From NCBI RefSeq assembly GCF_042453785.1, contig NC_091672.1, positions 1,121,001-1,185,000 on the forward strand: 64,000 nucleotides of DNA, read 5' to 3'. Source of the stretch: Malus domestica (Eukaryota; Streptophyta; Magnoliopsida; Rosales; Rosaceae). Both the position numbers and the translations under genes were made by a program. The notes beneath the pieces were generated by a model. The model ran no database searches. It was not told the DNA's origin and saw only the letters and a list, made by a program, of their open reading frames with translations. Shown here piece by piece: positions 1 to 11,369 of the stretch (its first letter is position 1; each line of letters starts with the position of its first letter).

Positions 1-3
1 TAT

Positions 4-1166
4 TTGACTTCTCCACCAGTGTTGGTACCACCTCAAAGGGGAAAACCCTTAAAGCTATATATCTCAGCTTCAGAAAAATCAATCGGAAGTTTACTGGCTC
101 AAAACAATGAAGGTGGGAAAGAGCAGGCAATGTACTACCTCAGTGGAATTCTGACCAAGGTAGAAACAAGATACTCCCCAGTAGAAAGATTGTGCCTAGC
201 TCTATATTTCATTGCCAATAAGCTGAGGCATTACATGTTACCTTGTCACGTGCACATCATTGCCAAAACAGATGTGATAAAGTATATGTTGTCAAAACCA
301 ATGTTGACGGGAAGGATTGGGAAGTGGATTCTAGCATTATCAGAATTCAACTTTCAGTATGTACCCTAAAAGGTAGTCAAATGCCAAGCAATTGCCGACT
401 TCTTGGCGGAGCATCAAGAGTCTCAAGATGAGATAATCAATATCCCGGGGACCCTGGAAGTTACTAGTATTTAGATCCCGCCAAGCAAAGATATCTCAGG
501 TAAAGAGGAGTGGGTCCAGTAAGAGATAAAAAGAGTGACTGGCCTCTGGATTACTCATTGGAAGCTTTATTTCGATGGTTCATACACTCAGAAGGCCTCT
601 GGAGCTGGGATTGTCATTGTGAACCCCTAGAGGTTTATCATTATTACTCGTTCCTCCTAGATTACCAAGGGAACACCAATAATCTGGCAGAGTATGAAGC
701 CTTAATAATTGGTTTGGAAATCTTGATGGATCTGGGGGCAGTAGAGGTAGAGGTGTTTGGTGATTCAGAGTTAGTAATAAACCAACTAAATGGGGATTTC
801 AAGTGCAGACATATCACCATGGTAGGGTGTTACTTGGTGGCCACGCAATTGCTGAGTTATTGGGATTCTGAGATATCAATTAATCATGTTCCCAGGGGAT
901 CCAACCTAACGGCCAACGATATGGCGCAATTAGCCTCAGGCGTGCCAATACATGAAAGAAAATATGGGGTAGATGTCGAGATTCAAAGAAGAAACCTTCC
1001 TTCTATCCTAGAAAGAGGATTCAGTCTGGATGTAATGGTTCTAGAAACCGAGATAAAAGATTGGAGGTCGCCTATCATTCATCATTTAAAATATCCTTCT
1101 TCACCCACAAGCAAGAAGAATAGACAGCAAGCAACCAGTATGTCTTATGGGCGAAGAACCTGCTAA
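4..1166 (+). pseudogene. gypsy Pol remnant: end of RT region plus RNase H
   Basis: The first frame (4-369) matches the RT-connected RNase H region of gypsy Pol: ISASEKSIGSLLAQ, YLSGILTKVETRYSPVER, then the LRHYML and LSEFNFQYV motifs. It is cut by TAA at 367-369, where a Gln codon is expected. A second RNase H domain follows. Its first active-site block (LYFDGSYTQKASGAG, from about 560) lies in one frame, while NNLAEYEALIIGLEI and FGDSELVINQLNG lie in another, so a frameshift occurred near 630-660. The last acidic residue is in TANDMAQLAS. Acidic residues typical of RNase H are all still recognisable. Not functional. Confidence 0.88.
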
Positions 1167-1199
1167 GGAAAACTCCAGACGGGTTACTATTGAAATGCT

Positions 1200-2344
1200 T
1201 AGGCTAAGAGGAATCTATGAGAGTGATGGCCGAGGTACATGAAGGAATCTGCGGGGCACATCAAGCTAGAACGAAGATGAGGTGGTTGCTTAGAAGGTAT
1301 GGGTATTTCTGGCCCGACATGGAAAAAGATTGCAAGTCCTATGCCCGAGGCTGTGAAGAATGTCAAAGACATGGACCACTCTAACATGTGCCTTCAGTAC
1401 CTTTAAATCCAGTAGTCAAGCCTTGACCCTTCAGAGGATAGGCAATGGACTTCGTCAGGCAGATTTATCCAGCTTCTAACAAGGGGCATACTTTCATAAT
1501 TGTAGCAACGGATTACTTCACCAAATGGGTAGAGGCTTCAACCGTAAAATCCATAACCTCAGCTGCAGTCAAGAATTTTATTGAAACCAAGATTCTGCAC
1601 AGATTTAGGGTGCCCGAAACTATAGTAACGGATCGTGGGCCATCTTTTATTTCAAAAGAAGTTGAAGAGTTTGCAAGCAAATACAAAATAAAGATGATCC
1701 AATCCAGTCTTTACTACCCACAGTCAAATGGCCAGGCAGAATCCAGCAACAAGATTTTGGTAAACATTATCAAAAGAATGGTGACAGATAGTTCGGAAAA
1801 GTGGCATGAAAAGCTGGGGAATACTCTGTGGGCATACCGAACCTCTAAAAGGGCAGAAACAGGGACAACTCCTTATGCTTTAACTTTCGGGCAAGATGCA
1901 GTGTTTCCCATGGAGATCAATGTAAGTTCTGTCATAATTCAAAATCAGTTTGGGTTACACAGTGAGGAGTACATAGAAGCCATGTGTCAAGGGATTGAAG
2001 ACTTAGATGTAGCCCGAATTGAAGCCTTGAACCAGATTCAGGAAAGAAAGCGAGCTGTTGCCCAAGCTTATAACAAAAAGGTAAAGATAAAGTCTTTCAA
2101 GGAAGGAGATTTAGTGTGGAAGACAGTCCTCCCTCTAGGGGCTCAGCTTAGGGGCTTTGGAAAATGGAGCCTGACATGGAAAGGTCCTTTCATGATTAGT
2201 CGAGTATTAGACAAGGGAGGATACTACTTGGCGGACCTCAAAGGAAATTGGCAGAGACATCTCATTAATGTCAAATTCTTAAAAAGATATTGTCCTACAT
2301 TATGGGATGTTAGAGACTGTTATATTGAAGAGGATGCAAGATAA
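1200..2344 (+). pseudogene. gypsy integrase remnant
   Basis: The zinc-binding HHCC region is readable from about 1216 (HEGICGAHQARTKMRWLLRR, then CEECQRHGP). It is followed by stops at 1383, 1426 and 1440, the last two where tryptophan codons are expected (TGG to TGA/TAG). From 1445 to 2344 there is an open frame of 299 residues with the DDE core: VATDYFTKWVEA, VTDRGPSFIS and SNGQAESSNKILVNIIK. A C-terminal region follows (FKEGDLVWK, WKGPFMISRVL). The core itself is intact, but it is separated from the rest of Pol by stops, so it is a decayed copy and not a domesticated integrase as far as can be seen. Confidence 0.92.
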
Positions 2345-3091
2345 AGCAGGCTTCGGGATGTCAAAGTACAGTGTTTGTTCATCAACCATTCAAGAAGACA
2401 GAAAGATAAAAAGTTGATAAAATAATGTTTTATTCATTTCGACAAATTGGTGAAGTTTACATCAGATTCTGCCTCAGTGCACTATGTATGGTTCCTTTTG
2501 GATGTAGTGGTGTCTCAACCAGTTTTTTGTTATCTTCATGGATAGAACCCGATCAGGTGATCGGGTTGTGCGGCCAAGATGAGCCTGGTAGAGGACCCTC
2601 AATGTGAACTGTCGCCAAGTATGATGGTAAAGCCCGACTTATCAAAGCAACGAGCAGAAGGGCAAGCTATCAAAAGGAGACCGCCTGACCAAAGATGTTA
2701 GAGATAGAGGGGTGTTTGACTAAAGGTGTTGGAGATAATAGGCATTTGATGAAAATCCTTTTTCTCACGAAAAGAGAGTTTTAGGAAACCCCAATTGAAT
2801 TCGGAGGAACCCATTTTCCAATTTTAAAATAAAACTGAGAAGGCAGAAACATCTGAGGGAGATAAAGGAGAAGGCTGAAGAGGATCTATTGGCTGGACAT
2901 GAGCAATTTCGAGCCTGAATTTATAGAAACCTCAGAGGATAGCTCAAAGGTCATGAGAAGAGCAAGAGATGCAAGATTGCATTCTTCCCGTTTAGAAAAC
3001 ACAAGTTCCGAGATGAGGTATACAGGCATGCGGCTATTCAATTAATATTGGCGCTTGGAATTCCAGCCTGAATATTAATTGAAGGGGGCAC

Positions 3092-4601
3092 TGTTTGGGT
3101 TAAAACTTGAACTTTGGACTCAAAAGGAAGTTGGCCCAACAAAAAGACTAGGAGGAAATGAGCCCGAAGCTCAGCCAAAGCCCAGAAGGCAGAAAATGGC
3201 TTTTCCCGACTAGGTGCAGATCATTTGAACCACTTGTTCACCTACCTAGAGACTAAGTGGTGTAGACCAGCCAGCTAATCAACCTAAAAGCACTTTACAG
3301 TGGCAGTATAAGTAAAAAGCTGATGAGTCATTGCCCTTCAAGCTGCATTCGGGCAAGATTAAAGCTACAGGAGGCCAAGCCAAACTGTCTATAAAGGAAG
3401 AAAGAGAAATCAAAGATGAGAAGACTCAAACAAACAAACAAATACAAGCACAAACTCTACTCAAGCCAGATTTGCCTTCAACGAAGCTGTAGTAAGCCCA
3501 AACCTTCATCCCTTTCGGGATCAACCCTCACCAAAAGCCTTTGTAAAAGCTCTGCTACCTTGTCTAAATCTTATTGTGGTATCGATTTCCTTCTGTAAAC
3601 TCATCTCCCTATCCCTCTTTTCAAGTTCTCAAACCCCTCTATAAATCACAAAGATAGGAAGTTGCAAGACGACCAGTCTTGCCCGACAAGGTGAAACCTT
3701 GCCCGACCCTCTTTGTTTTTGTCTTTTCATTCATAAGTCTAGTAATATGTTATATACTTTCATTTGTATCCAAGTTAGTTCTAGCAAGTTGATGATTAAA
3801 AGACTCATCAGTGCTTGAATCCGATTGGAATATGTAGTCACAACTTAAATCAGATCTAAGTTCTAAACCCTCGGGCATGTAAGATTGATCATTCAAAAGT
3901 CCTTGGTCTCAAGGCATAAAAAGGAACCTTATGTGGACTTAACCCATCCACGACAGTATTTGATAACAAGAAGTCCGAAGTTACTTGGGGCGCAAGTAAT
4001 CGACTTATTTCCTAGTTTTATTTCTGTTATATTATGATTATCGTAGAACATTTGAGTATAGAAGTAATTCTGATGGGAAGCCTCAAGGCCTACACCTAAG
4101 GCCCTACAAAGGCACCTATTTGGATTCATTTTGCTCTTCGGGCTCGGGTAATTAGAAGTATAATAGTCATAACACTTCTGCAATCAATGAAACAAACATT
4201 ATATGTTCGAGTACTGGGTTAGTTATTGATTGAGAGCCTCAAGGCCTACACCTAAAGCCCCACAAAGGCACCTTTCATAACTAAAACGGCCTCTCGGGTA
4301 TATATACAATTAAAACTCAACATCTGTTTTACATCTGCCATGCTAAAGATGGCAGTGGCACGCCTGAACACCTAAAAGTTAATCTTGATTGTGAGCCTCA
4401 AGGCCTACATCTAAGGCCCTACAAAGGCACCTTTCAAAGTTAATCATGTCCTTCTCTTTCAGCCTTGCCCGACAAGATTTGCCCGACAGGCCTGCCAATG
4501 AGCAGAAGCCCGACAGAAAGCATCAACCGGCGCCAACCTCTCAGGGAGCTGTGTGCTCGTCTGCTAGGAAACATCCCCAACGAAAATTCTAGCCACGAAC
4601 A
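3092..4601 (+). repeat. 3' LTR of the gypsy element
   Basis: 1510-bp LTR, TG...CA, starting right after the polypurine tract. The same sequence occurs as a solo LTR at 9195-10701 (1507 bp). Inside it a motif of about 37 bp (cctcaaggcctacacctaag... to caaaggcacc) occurs three times, near 4079, 4232 and 4391, about 155 bp apart. The small open frame at 3416-3598 is not convincing as a gene. Confidence 0.92.
3390..3397 (+). promoter_or_regulatory. TATA box of gypsy LTR promoter
   Basis: TATAAAGG about 298 bp into the LTR, in the position expected for the U3/R promoter. The solo LTR has TATAAAAG at the same offset (9492-9499). Inferred from position; no transcript evidence. Confidence 0.5.
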
Positions 4602-5959
4602 CAAGTTATTGCTAAGTTAATGTGTCTGTTCTGTCATAAAGTATGCAGATCCAAGTAACTTCTGGGTAACAGAAGTTCACTTCCCTGTTCTTCGAGTTCT
4701 AGTTCTGTTCTGCTGTCTCCGCCGCTGCCGCTTCGAATTCTTTTACTGCCGTCTCGAATTCTTTTACTGCCGCCATGAAACTGCTGATGAGAAATGGGAG
4801 ATGCAAATACAATGAGATGATGGGATGGTTGATCATGATCTGCAGTTAAGAGTCAAGGGTTTCTGAGGACTAATTTATAAATATTTGGGTGTCTAATGTC
4901 CATATTCTATGATTTGGTTCAGACTCGCTTTCAACGAGAAAAGAATACCACTACATCGTAGTACTGAACGGTTCTTGTTTTTCGTCATAAGGGATACTCA
5001 TCTAAACTAGAATGAGATGAAGGTAGGGATGAGCATCAAACTGACCAAAACAACTAAACTGACCAAACCGATCAATTTGAACCATTTTGATCAGTTTGGT
5101 TTGATTTTGACCAGACAATAGACAAACAATTTAAAAACTTAACCGAACCGATTCATTTTATTTTTTCTTCAGTTTTCATACCTTTGAAACCCACTAAAAC
5201 TAAACCGAGCCAAATATGTATATTTTAGTTATTAGTTTAATTTCTTTTACACATGTTAACATATTATTAGTGTCACCATGTTATAAGTTTTATGACTATT
5301 AACAATTGGAGATTTGTTTGTATTTTATGTTTACATGAGATGTAACTAACAAAATTGTTTGCTAGCACCCTAGCATGAATTTTTGTGTTTTGAAAAACTT
5401 TATTCTTTTGATCAAATTAGAATGTGAAAGATGTAAGGATGTTTTGGAGAGTCAAAATTCATGAAATGTTGAATGTTTTTTATTGCTAGTGGTCAAAACC
5501 GAACCAAGCCAAATCACTAAATGTTTTTAACCGAAAACTAATGAAAATGATTCGAAAACTTTGAGTTTTAATAATAAGGACAAATAAAGAGTAAAGTAAA
5601 TAGTAACATGATTGATTTTTTAATGTAAAATTTTAATCTAATCTTTCGTTAAAATAAACAGTATCAGAACTTTTATTTAAAGTTCTCATATTTTTAATGT
5701 CAAACCGTATCAAACCAAACCGCCTTCGAGGGTGATATAACCGCACGCGCGCTTCCCACACGTTTACTTACGAAAGAAGCTGAGTTTCCACTTTTGCCTT
5801 GCGATGCCTCTCCTCCTTCCCTCCATCTTCCACGAGAATTCCACGGAGTTTCCGAATTCCCAACGCGGCAGAACAAAGTCAATATAAGTCAACAAGCACA
5901 ACCAAACCTCCATCGAATTCGAATCTCAAAAATCTCAGAGAGCTACGGAATTTCAAGAA
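4602..5959. other. intergenic, upstream of the TIR-NBS gene
   Basis: No gene seen. 4730-4775 has a short direct repeat (gaattcttttactgccg twice). From 5030 to 5560 the DNA is AT-rich with repeated ccgaac/aaccga motifs on both strands (for example around 5040-5110 and 5500-5530), probably an old palindromic MITE. The last 260 bp are the presumed promoter and 5' UTR of the TIR-NBS gene. Confidence 0.5.
5550..5690 (+). repeat. short dispersed repeat, copy 1 (MITE-like)
   Basis: Contains gaaaactttgagttttaat, then gataag-like, agtaaagtaaatagtaacat and a tcgttaaa end. The same series of blocks occurs at 37455-37605 with clear similarity over about 140 bp. Two copies in one window argue for a dispersed non-autonomous element. 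The family name is not known to me. Confidence 0.6.
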
Positions 5960-8230
5960 ATGGGGAACGAAAACGAAGGGTGGATATACGACGTGTTCGT
6001 CAACTTCCGCGGCAAAGACACCGGCCGTAACTTCACCGACCACCTCTGCGCCGCCCTGGACCAGAAGGGGATCATGGCCTTCCGGTACGATCAGGCACTC
6101 GAGAGAGGAAAGCCCATTTCCTCCGAGATCCTCAAGTCGATCGGAGAATCGAGGTTTTCGATCGTGGTCTTCTCGAAAAACTACGCCGCCTCGGCGCGGT
6201 GCTTGGACGAGCTCGTGGAGATCCTCCGGTGCATGAAATCGACGGGCCAGATCGTTTTTCCGGTGTTCTACGATGTGGATCCGTCGGATGTGAGGAAGCA
6301 GAGGGGGGAGTATTTTGAGAAGGCGTTCAGGAAGCATGAGGAGGATTTCATGGACAAGGTGGAGAGTTGGAGAGGTGCATTGAGAGATGCAGCCACCCTC
6401 TCTGGGTGGAATTTGTATAACAAGTAAGTTGTCATAAACCAATTTAATTACTTATGCGTAGTTCTGCTCGTCTAATCGACACTTATTGGCATAAAAAGGA
6501 GTAAAATTAGTTTTTCTTTTGGTAAAATTAGTTAGTTTAATTGTGGTCTACTATATTTGTTAGTTAAGTTGAAACGTCTGGTGTTGGCATGTTCTGGATT
6601 CGATTTTTGGCGCTGGTGAATCATACGTTAGTGATTAGGGAAGGTTGAAATACTTCTGTAAGTATTTTCGGCCACTAGTCGGTTCCCCTTTTAGAAGAAA
6701 AAAAGACAGTGATTAATCGTCACTAACACCTGGGTCTAGTACGGTAGTACCTAGTGGTACTCATTAGAGTGAGGTTTTATATTCAACTCACATAGATAAC
6801 GATATTTGGATTGTGTTCGATGCATAATTATGATTGACTCCTCGTATGGTTTAGCACATAAATAAGGTAACTACTTAGACAGTGTTGCCAAATGGAAATT
6901 CTGAGCATACGCAGCACACCTGCTATAGGATAAAGTTTGGCATTGTTTACCCTTCACATAACTAGGTTGAAAAAAGAGGAAAATGTATTCAGTTATCACA
7001 TTTTAGATAGCCGGAACAGAGATTTATTTCGAATTGTGCATATATGTCCGCCCTTTTCGAGGATCGAGTCATGTTTTCTATGTGATATTTGAGAAAAAAT
7101 TCAGGCTGTGTTTTGAAAACAGCATTTGGAGCTTTTAAGTTACTCGAGCTGTGTTCATTTTTCGCTGTATGTCAGTATAACCAAGACTGTTTCATTTACT
7201 AAGCGGACATGAAATGTGAATGCTAGATTTCATTTCCAGGCCTTCGAATTTGGATCCCGCTTTCTCTGTATCATGCAATTTCCTTGAAAATTACGTCGCT
7301 GTATTGCTTTCGATTGTATAATGTGCTGTTCTATACAAAATCAGAGTGCATTTTATACATGCTTGAAATTGTGGCTCGCTTCTATCAAATTTTCAGTCTC
7401 ACTGAAGAAACTAAACTACACTACGTATCTGTGTGTTTTGTAGGCACGAGGCAAAAGTTATCCAAGAGATTGTCAAAGAGATATCAAATCAATTGAGCCA
7501 AAAGCTTTCAAGCGTGCCCGAGGATTTATTTGGAATCGATTCCCGAGTGGAGGAAATGAATCTCTGCTTGGATATGGGGGTGAACGATGTTCGCATTATA
7601 GGAATTTACGGGGAGAAAGGTATAGGCAAGACGACAATTGCTCAAGTTGTTTACGACAGGGTATCTGGTCAGTTCAACGGCAGCAGCTTCCTTGCTAACA
7701 TAAAAGAAGTTGATGAAAAACAAGGCCTAGTTCCTTTACAGGAACAACTTATTTCGGAAATCCTCATGGATAAGAATATTAAGATATGGAATGTACATAT
7801 AGGAGTCAATGCAATCCTGAACAGACTGCGCTATAAAAAGGTTCTTCTCGTTCTTGATGGTGTGGATCGGTTAGAACAGTTAGAAGCCTTGGCTGGGAGC
7901 CGCGATTGGTTTGGCGCAGGAAGTAGAATCATTGTAACAACCAGGGACAAAAACTTGCTGATCAGATACCGTGTTGACAGGTTTTATAGGGCACAGGCGT
8001 TGAATCACGAAGAAGCGCTTCGCCTTTTTTGTTGGAAAGCGTTTAAGCAAGGCCATCCGCCGGAGGAGCAGTATGTAGAGCTGTGCGAGCTTGTGTTGAA
8101 TCATGCTCGCGGCCTTCCGTCTGCGCTTGAAGCTTTGGGGTCTTTCTTGTTTGGCAGGAGTTTAGTTGAATGGAGAAGTGCAGTAAATAGACTAGCACAA
8201 GTTCCTTGCACGTGGAACTACTTGAAATGA
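5960..8230 (+). CDS. TIR-NBS resistance-type protein lacking LRRs (TN)
   Basis: Two exons, 5960-6423 and 7444-8230, joined by a GT/AG intron, give 416 residues. TIR domain, residues 8-145: YDVFVNFRGKDT, LERGKPI, FSKNYA, CLDELVEI (E84 fits the catalytic glutamate of NADase-active plant TIRs) and FYDVDPSDVR. NB-ARC follows: P-loop GIYGEKGIGKTT (208-219), kinase-2 KKVLLVLDGVD (286-296), RNBS-B GAGSRIIVTTRDK and RNBS-C. The GLPL motif reads GLPSALEALGSFL. The protein stops about 25 residues later, so the end of NB-ARC, the MHD motif and all LRRs are missing. Known of the family: TIR domains cleave NAD+ and signal through EDS1; TN proteins can act as helpers or regulators. Inferred: either a genuine TN gene or a TNL truncated by local transposon activity. 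A SINE-like sequence begins about 25 bp after the stop and gypsy LTRs lie on both sides. Confidence 0.85.
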
Positions 8231-8255
8231 ATAATTGCTCGACGAGTAAGGGCTT

Positions 8256-8335
8256 GTAGCTCGGTTGGTGAAGAGCGTGCACCCATTTAGTCGAGGTCTT
8301 GAGTTTGATTTCCCCTCCATAATGTCACTTGTATA
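8256..8335 (+). mobile_element. tRNA-derived SINE head (fragment)
   Basis: ggcttgtagctcggttggtg resembles a tRNA 5' end with an A box (TAGCTCGGTTGG). About 35 bp on, gagtttgatttcccc resembles a degenerate B box. This A/B spacing is the signature of tRNA-derived SINEs. No anticodon arm or acceptor stem typical of a real tRNA can be formed convincingly, so it is not called a tRNA gene. The 3' end is not defined. It lies directly behind the stop codon of the truncated TIR-NBS gene. Confidence 0.5.
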
Positions 8336-8489
8336 AACGAAAATCAAGATTAATGAATTATTTTAGTGCATTCACCCTTTTAGTCGAAATTCCGAGATTA
8401 ATTTGGTTAATGGAGTTAAAATATCTCATTAGTCCATGTAAACCTTTCTAGTATCATCAAAATATTCAAGTGCATGCGTTAATTTTGAG

Positions 8490-8879
8490 GGGTGCATTTT
8501 TGCTCCCCACTTTTAAATAGTGGTAATGCTCGTCACCCTATTGATGACATTAAATGAGTTTAAATTTTGATATTTGTGTTTATTCATTACGCATATCTCA
8601 AAATTTAGATAAATAGGGTGATGAACATCATTGTATAATTTTTCTTTCCAATGGAGAGGGAAAGACTCCCCATGCACGCTTGTGATCTCAAAATTGGAAA
8701 TATTTTTCTAACCGGCCTCAGTGATGATGCTCTACCTTATGTATCTCCGTTATATAAACTTAAATTTTGAGATTTGTGTGGTGAATAAATAAATATTTCA
8801 AAATTAAACTTATACAACATAAATAAATAAGATGGTGAACATTACCACCGCTTAAAGAGTAGTGAGCAAAAATACACCC
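8490..8879. mobile_element. MITE, family A copy 1
   Basis: About 390 bp with terminal inverted repeats of roughly 45 bp. The left end reads gggtgcatttttgctcccc; the right end read in reverse is gggtgtatttttgctcac. Both continue into a gtggtaatg...tcacc block. The interior is itself partly palindromic (aaattttgatatttgtg and its inverse). No coding capacity. A second copy lies at 10720-11100. No target duplication could be fixed. Confidence 0.75.
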
Positions 8880-9120
8880 TACAAGTTATTGGGATATTAT
8901 GAAAAGAGGAGTGAGACCTAATTAAGGTGCATGCTATTGCTACAAGAAGTTTTCTGATGCAGATAAAATACTTAATCAAAGGAACTGAAAATGAACATGA
9001 AAACCATGCCTAATAAATTGGTTGTGAATTTCTACATTTAAGATTCGAAATTAAGATTTTTCACCTGCAATCGAGGAAAAATATCATTCGGCCGAATTAT
9101 TAAGTGGCTAGATTGATAAA

Positions 9121-9199
9121 TTAATGATAACATAAGGCGAACTAAGTCACATTTGTTTATGTTAATGATAACATAAGGCGAACTAAGTCATATTTGTTT
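9121..9199 (+). repeat. 41-bp tandem duplication at the solo LTR border
   Basis: taatgataacataaggcgaa followed by ctaagtca(c/t)atttgttt occurs twice in tandem at about 9122 and 9163. The second copy runs straight into the LTR start (tgtttggg at 9195), so the gtttg shared by the flank and the LTR may be microhomology. Confidence 0.75.
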
Positions 9200-10701
9200 G
9201 GGTTAAAACTTGAACTTTGGGCTCAAAGGGGAGTTGGCCCAAAAGAAGGTTTAGACGAGGAAAAGCCTGAAGCCCATCCAAAGCCCAAAAGGCAGAAGAG
9301 GCCCTTTTCCGACTAGGTGCAGATCATTTGGACCACTTGCTCACCTACCTAGAGGTCAAGTGATGTAGACCAGCCAGCTAATCAGCCCAAAAGTATTTAC
9401 AGTGGCAGTACAAGTAAATAGATGATGAGTCACTACCCTTCAATCTACATTTGGGCAAGATTACTGCTACAGGAGGCCAAGCCGAAATGTCTATAAAAGA
9501 AGTAAGAGAAATCAAAGATAAAGACACTCAAACAAACAAACAAATACACAAACTCTGCTCAAGCCAGATTTGCATACAAAGTTGTAGTCAACATCAAGCC
9601 TTCATCCCCTTCGGGATCACCCTTCACCAAAGCCTTTGTAAAAGCTTTGCTACCTTATCTAACTCTTGTTGTAGTATCGATTTCTTTCTGTAAACTCATC
9701 TCCCTATCCCTCTTTCTAGCTCAAACCCCATTGTAGATCACAAAGATAGGAAGTTGCAAGACGACCAACCTTGCCCGACCCTCTTTGTTTTTGTCTTTTC
9801 ATTCATCTAGTAATATGTTGTATACTTCCATTTGTATCCAAGTTATTGCTAGCAAGCTTATGATTAAAAGACTTCTCAATTCTTAAACCCGATTGGATTG
9901 ATAGTGCCCAAACCATGCAAAATATAAGTTGGAATATGCACTCACAGTTTAATCAGATCTAAGTTCTAAGCCCTCGGGCATATAAGATTGATCATTCAAA
10001 AGTCCTTGGTCTCAAGGCATAAAAAAAAGAACCTTATGTGGACTTAACTCATCCACGACAGTCTTTGATAACAAGAAGTCCGAAGTTACTTGGGGTGCAA
10101 GTAATCGACTTATTTCTAAGTTTTGTCTATGTTATATTATAATTATCATAGAACGTTTAAGTATAGAATTAATTCTGATAGGAAGCCTCAAGACCTATAT
10201 CTAAGGCCCTACAAAGGCACCTATTTGGATTCATTCTGCTCTTCGGGCTCGGTGATCAGAAGTATAACAATCATAATATTTTTGCAACAATGAAACAAAC
10301 ACTATATGTTCGAGTACTTGGTTAGTTCTTGATAGGAAGCCTCAATGCCTACATCTAAGGCTAAAGGCACCTTTCATAACTAATACAGTCTCTCGGGCAT
10401 ATATGCAATCAAACTCAAACATCTGTTTTACATCTATCATGCTAAAGATGGCAGTGGCACGCCTGAGCATCCTAAAAGTTAATCTTGATTACGAGCCTCA
10501 AGGCCTACATCTAAGGCCCTACAAAGGCACATTTCAAAGTTAACTATGTCCTTCTCTTTCAGCCTTGCCCGACAAGCACCGCCCGACAAGCCCGCCAGTA
10601 AGCAGAAGCCCGACAAGCGATATCAACTGGTGCCAACCTCTCGGGGAACTGTGTGCTCGTCCGCTAGGAAACTTCCTCGTTGGAAATTCTAGCCCCAAAC
10701 A
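9195..10701 (+). mobile_element. solo LTR of the gypsy family
   Basis: 1507 bp, TG...CA, alignable along its whole length with the 3' LTR at 3092-4601, including the TATA box (9492), the ccctcgggca motifs and the three internal cctcaag...caaaggcacc repeats (about 10183, 10339, 10496). There is no primer site, gag or pol next to it. Flanks are atatt (9190-9194) and acatt (10702-10706), an imperfect 5-bp target duplication. The neighbouring tandem copy of the flank has acatt, suggesting one later C-to-T change. Solo LTRs arise by recombination between the two LTRs of one insertion. Confidence 0.88.
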
Positions 10702-10719
10702 ACATTGACTATTAAATTT

Positions 10720-11100
10720 AATTGGGAAAATTTTTGCTCACTAGCTCAAGTGATGTAACCAAATATTATTCAAAAGGTCCAAGGATTAAGCTACATAAAC
10801 AATAAATTGATTTTCTTCTCTAGCAACAGGTTCGATGTGGTAGCATCGACCTTTGTTACGATCAAGACTAGTAAGATCGTCAATCTGGTAAAGCAACCCA
10901 AGCAAGATTTGCTATATCCATGTGAATTATGTATGTTATCTCTATGAATGAATTATTCAATTATAAGTAATGTTCTCTACCTTATTTATATGAGTTTAAA
11001 TTTTGAGATCTGTGTAGTGAATAGACACATATCTCAAAATTTAAATAGAGTGACAAACATTACCACCACTTGAGATTAGTAAGCAAAAATATACCCAATT
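10720..11100. mobile_element. MITE, family A copy 2
   Basis: The left end aattgggaaaatttttgctc and the reversed right end aattgggtatatttttgctt form inverted repeats that continue into ctcaagtg(g/a)tg. The inner block (gagtttaaattttgagatct and its inverse) matches the element at 8490-8879. The left end starts 18 bp after the solo LTR, so the two insertions are almost adjacent. No coding capacity. Confidence 0.72.
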
Positions 11101-11162
11101 TGATTTCTTGTTTCACATAATGAATTAGTACAAAGTAAAATATCAATACTATTAAAAACAAT

Positions 11163-11369
11163 GGAAAAGGATCCTCGCCGGACCCTTTTCCTTGGGGATC
11201 TAGATAATTTTGTAATCGTGTATGTTCATCGTCCATCGTGGGATCAGTTTTCGTTAGATATTATTTATATTTAATTTTAAATAATTTCTAACTGCACGAT
11301 GTATAATGAACGAACACGATTACGAGATTTCCAAATCTCAAAAAAAATATCCGACGAACATCCTTTTCC
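11163..11369. mobile_element. MITE, family B copy 1 (about 210 bp)
   Basis: Ends ggaaaaggatcctcgccgga and, reversed, ggaaaaggatgttcgtcgga form imperfect inverted repeats. The interior is palindromic around a tttaattttaaat core with atcgt and cacgat arms. Related copies are at 25021-25240 and 26791-26994. This one lies 370 bp before the start codon of the MATH-BTB gene, inside its likely promoter. Confidence 0.72.

Larger units (their letters stand above)
1..4601 (+). mobile_element. Ty3/gypsy LTR retrotransposon, 3' part, decayed
   Basis: Seen: RNase H, integrase and a 3' LTR in the order typical of Ty3/gypsy elements; the 5' part lies outside the window. The polypurine tract (gaaggggg, 3081-3088) stands just before the LTR, which starts with TG at 3092 and ends with CA at 4601. 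Coding parts carry several in-frame stops and at least one frameshift, so this copy cannot make Pol. The LTR is closely related to the solo LTR at 9195-10701. From about 2345 to 3091, between pol and LTR, no clear coding sequence is visible; this is the usual untranslated 3' spacer. Confidence 0.93.

Noticed and set aside
1445..2344. Domesticated integrase gene
   Set aside because: The 299-codon frame is flanked by decayed pol on one side and the LTR on the other, as in any old gypsy copy.
5799..6442. Frames overlapping the TIR exon on both strands (145 and 187 codons)
   Set aside because: Shadows of the GC-rich TIR exon; the true frame has full TIR motifs.
8251..8335. Functional tRNA gene
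   Set aside because: A and B box-like motifs only; B box is degenerate and no complete cloverleaf with acceptor stem could be drawn.
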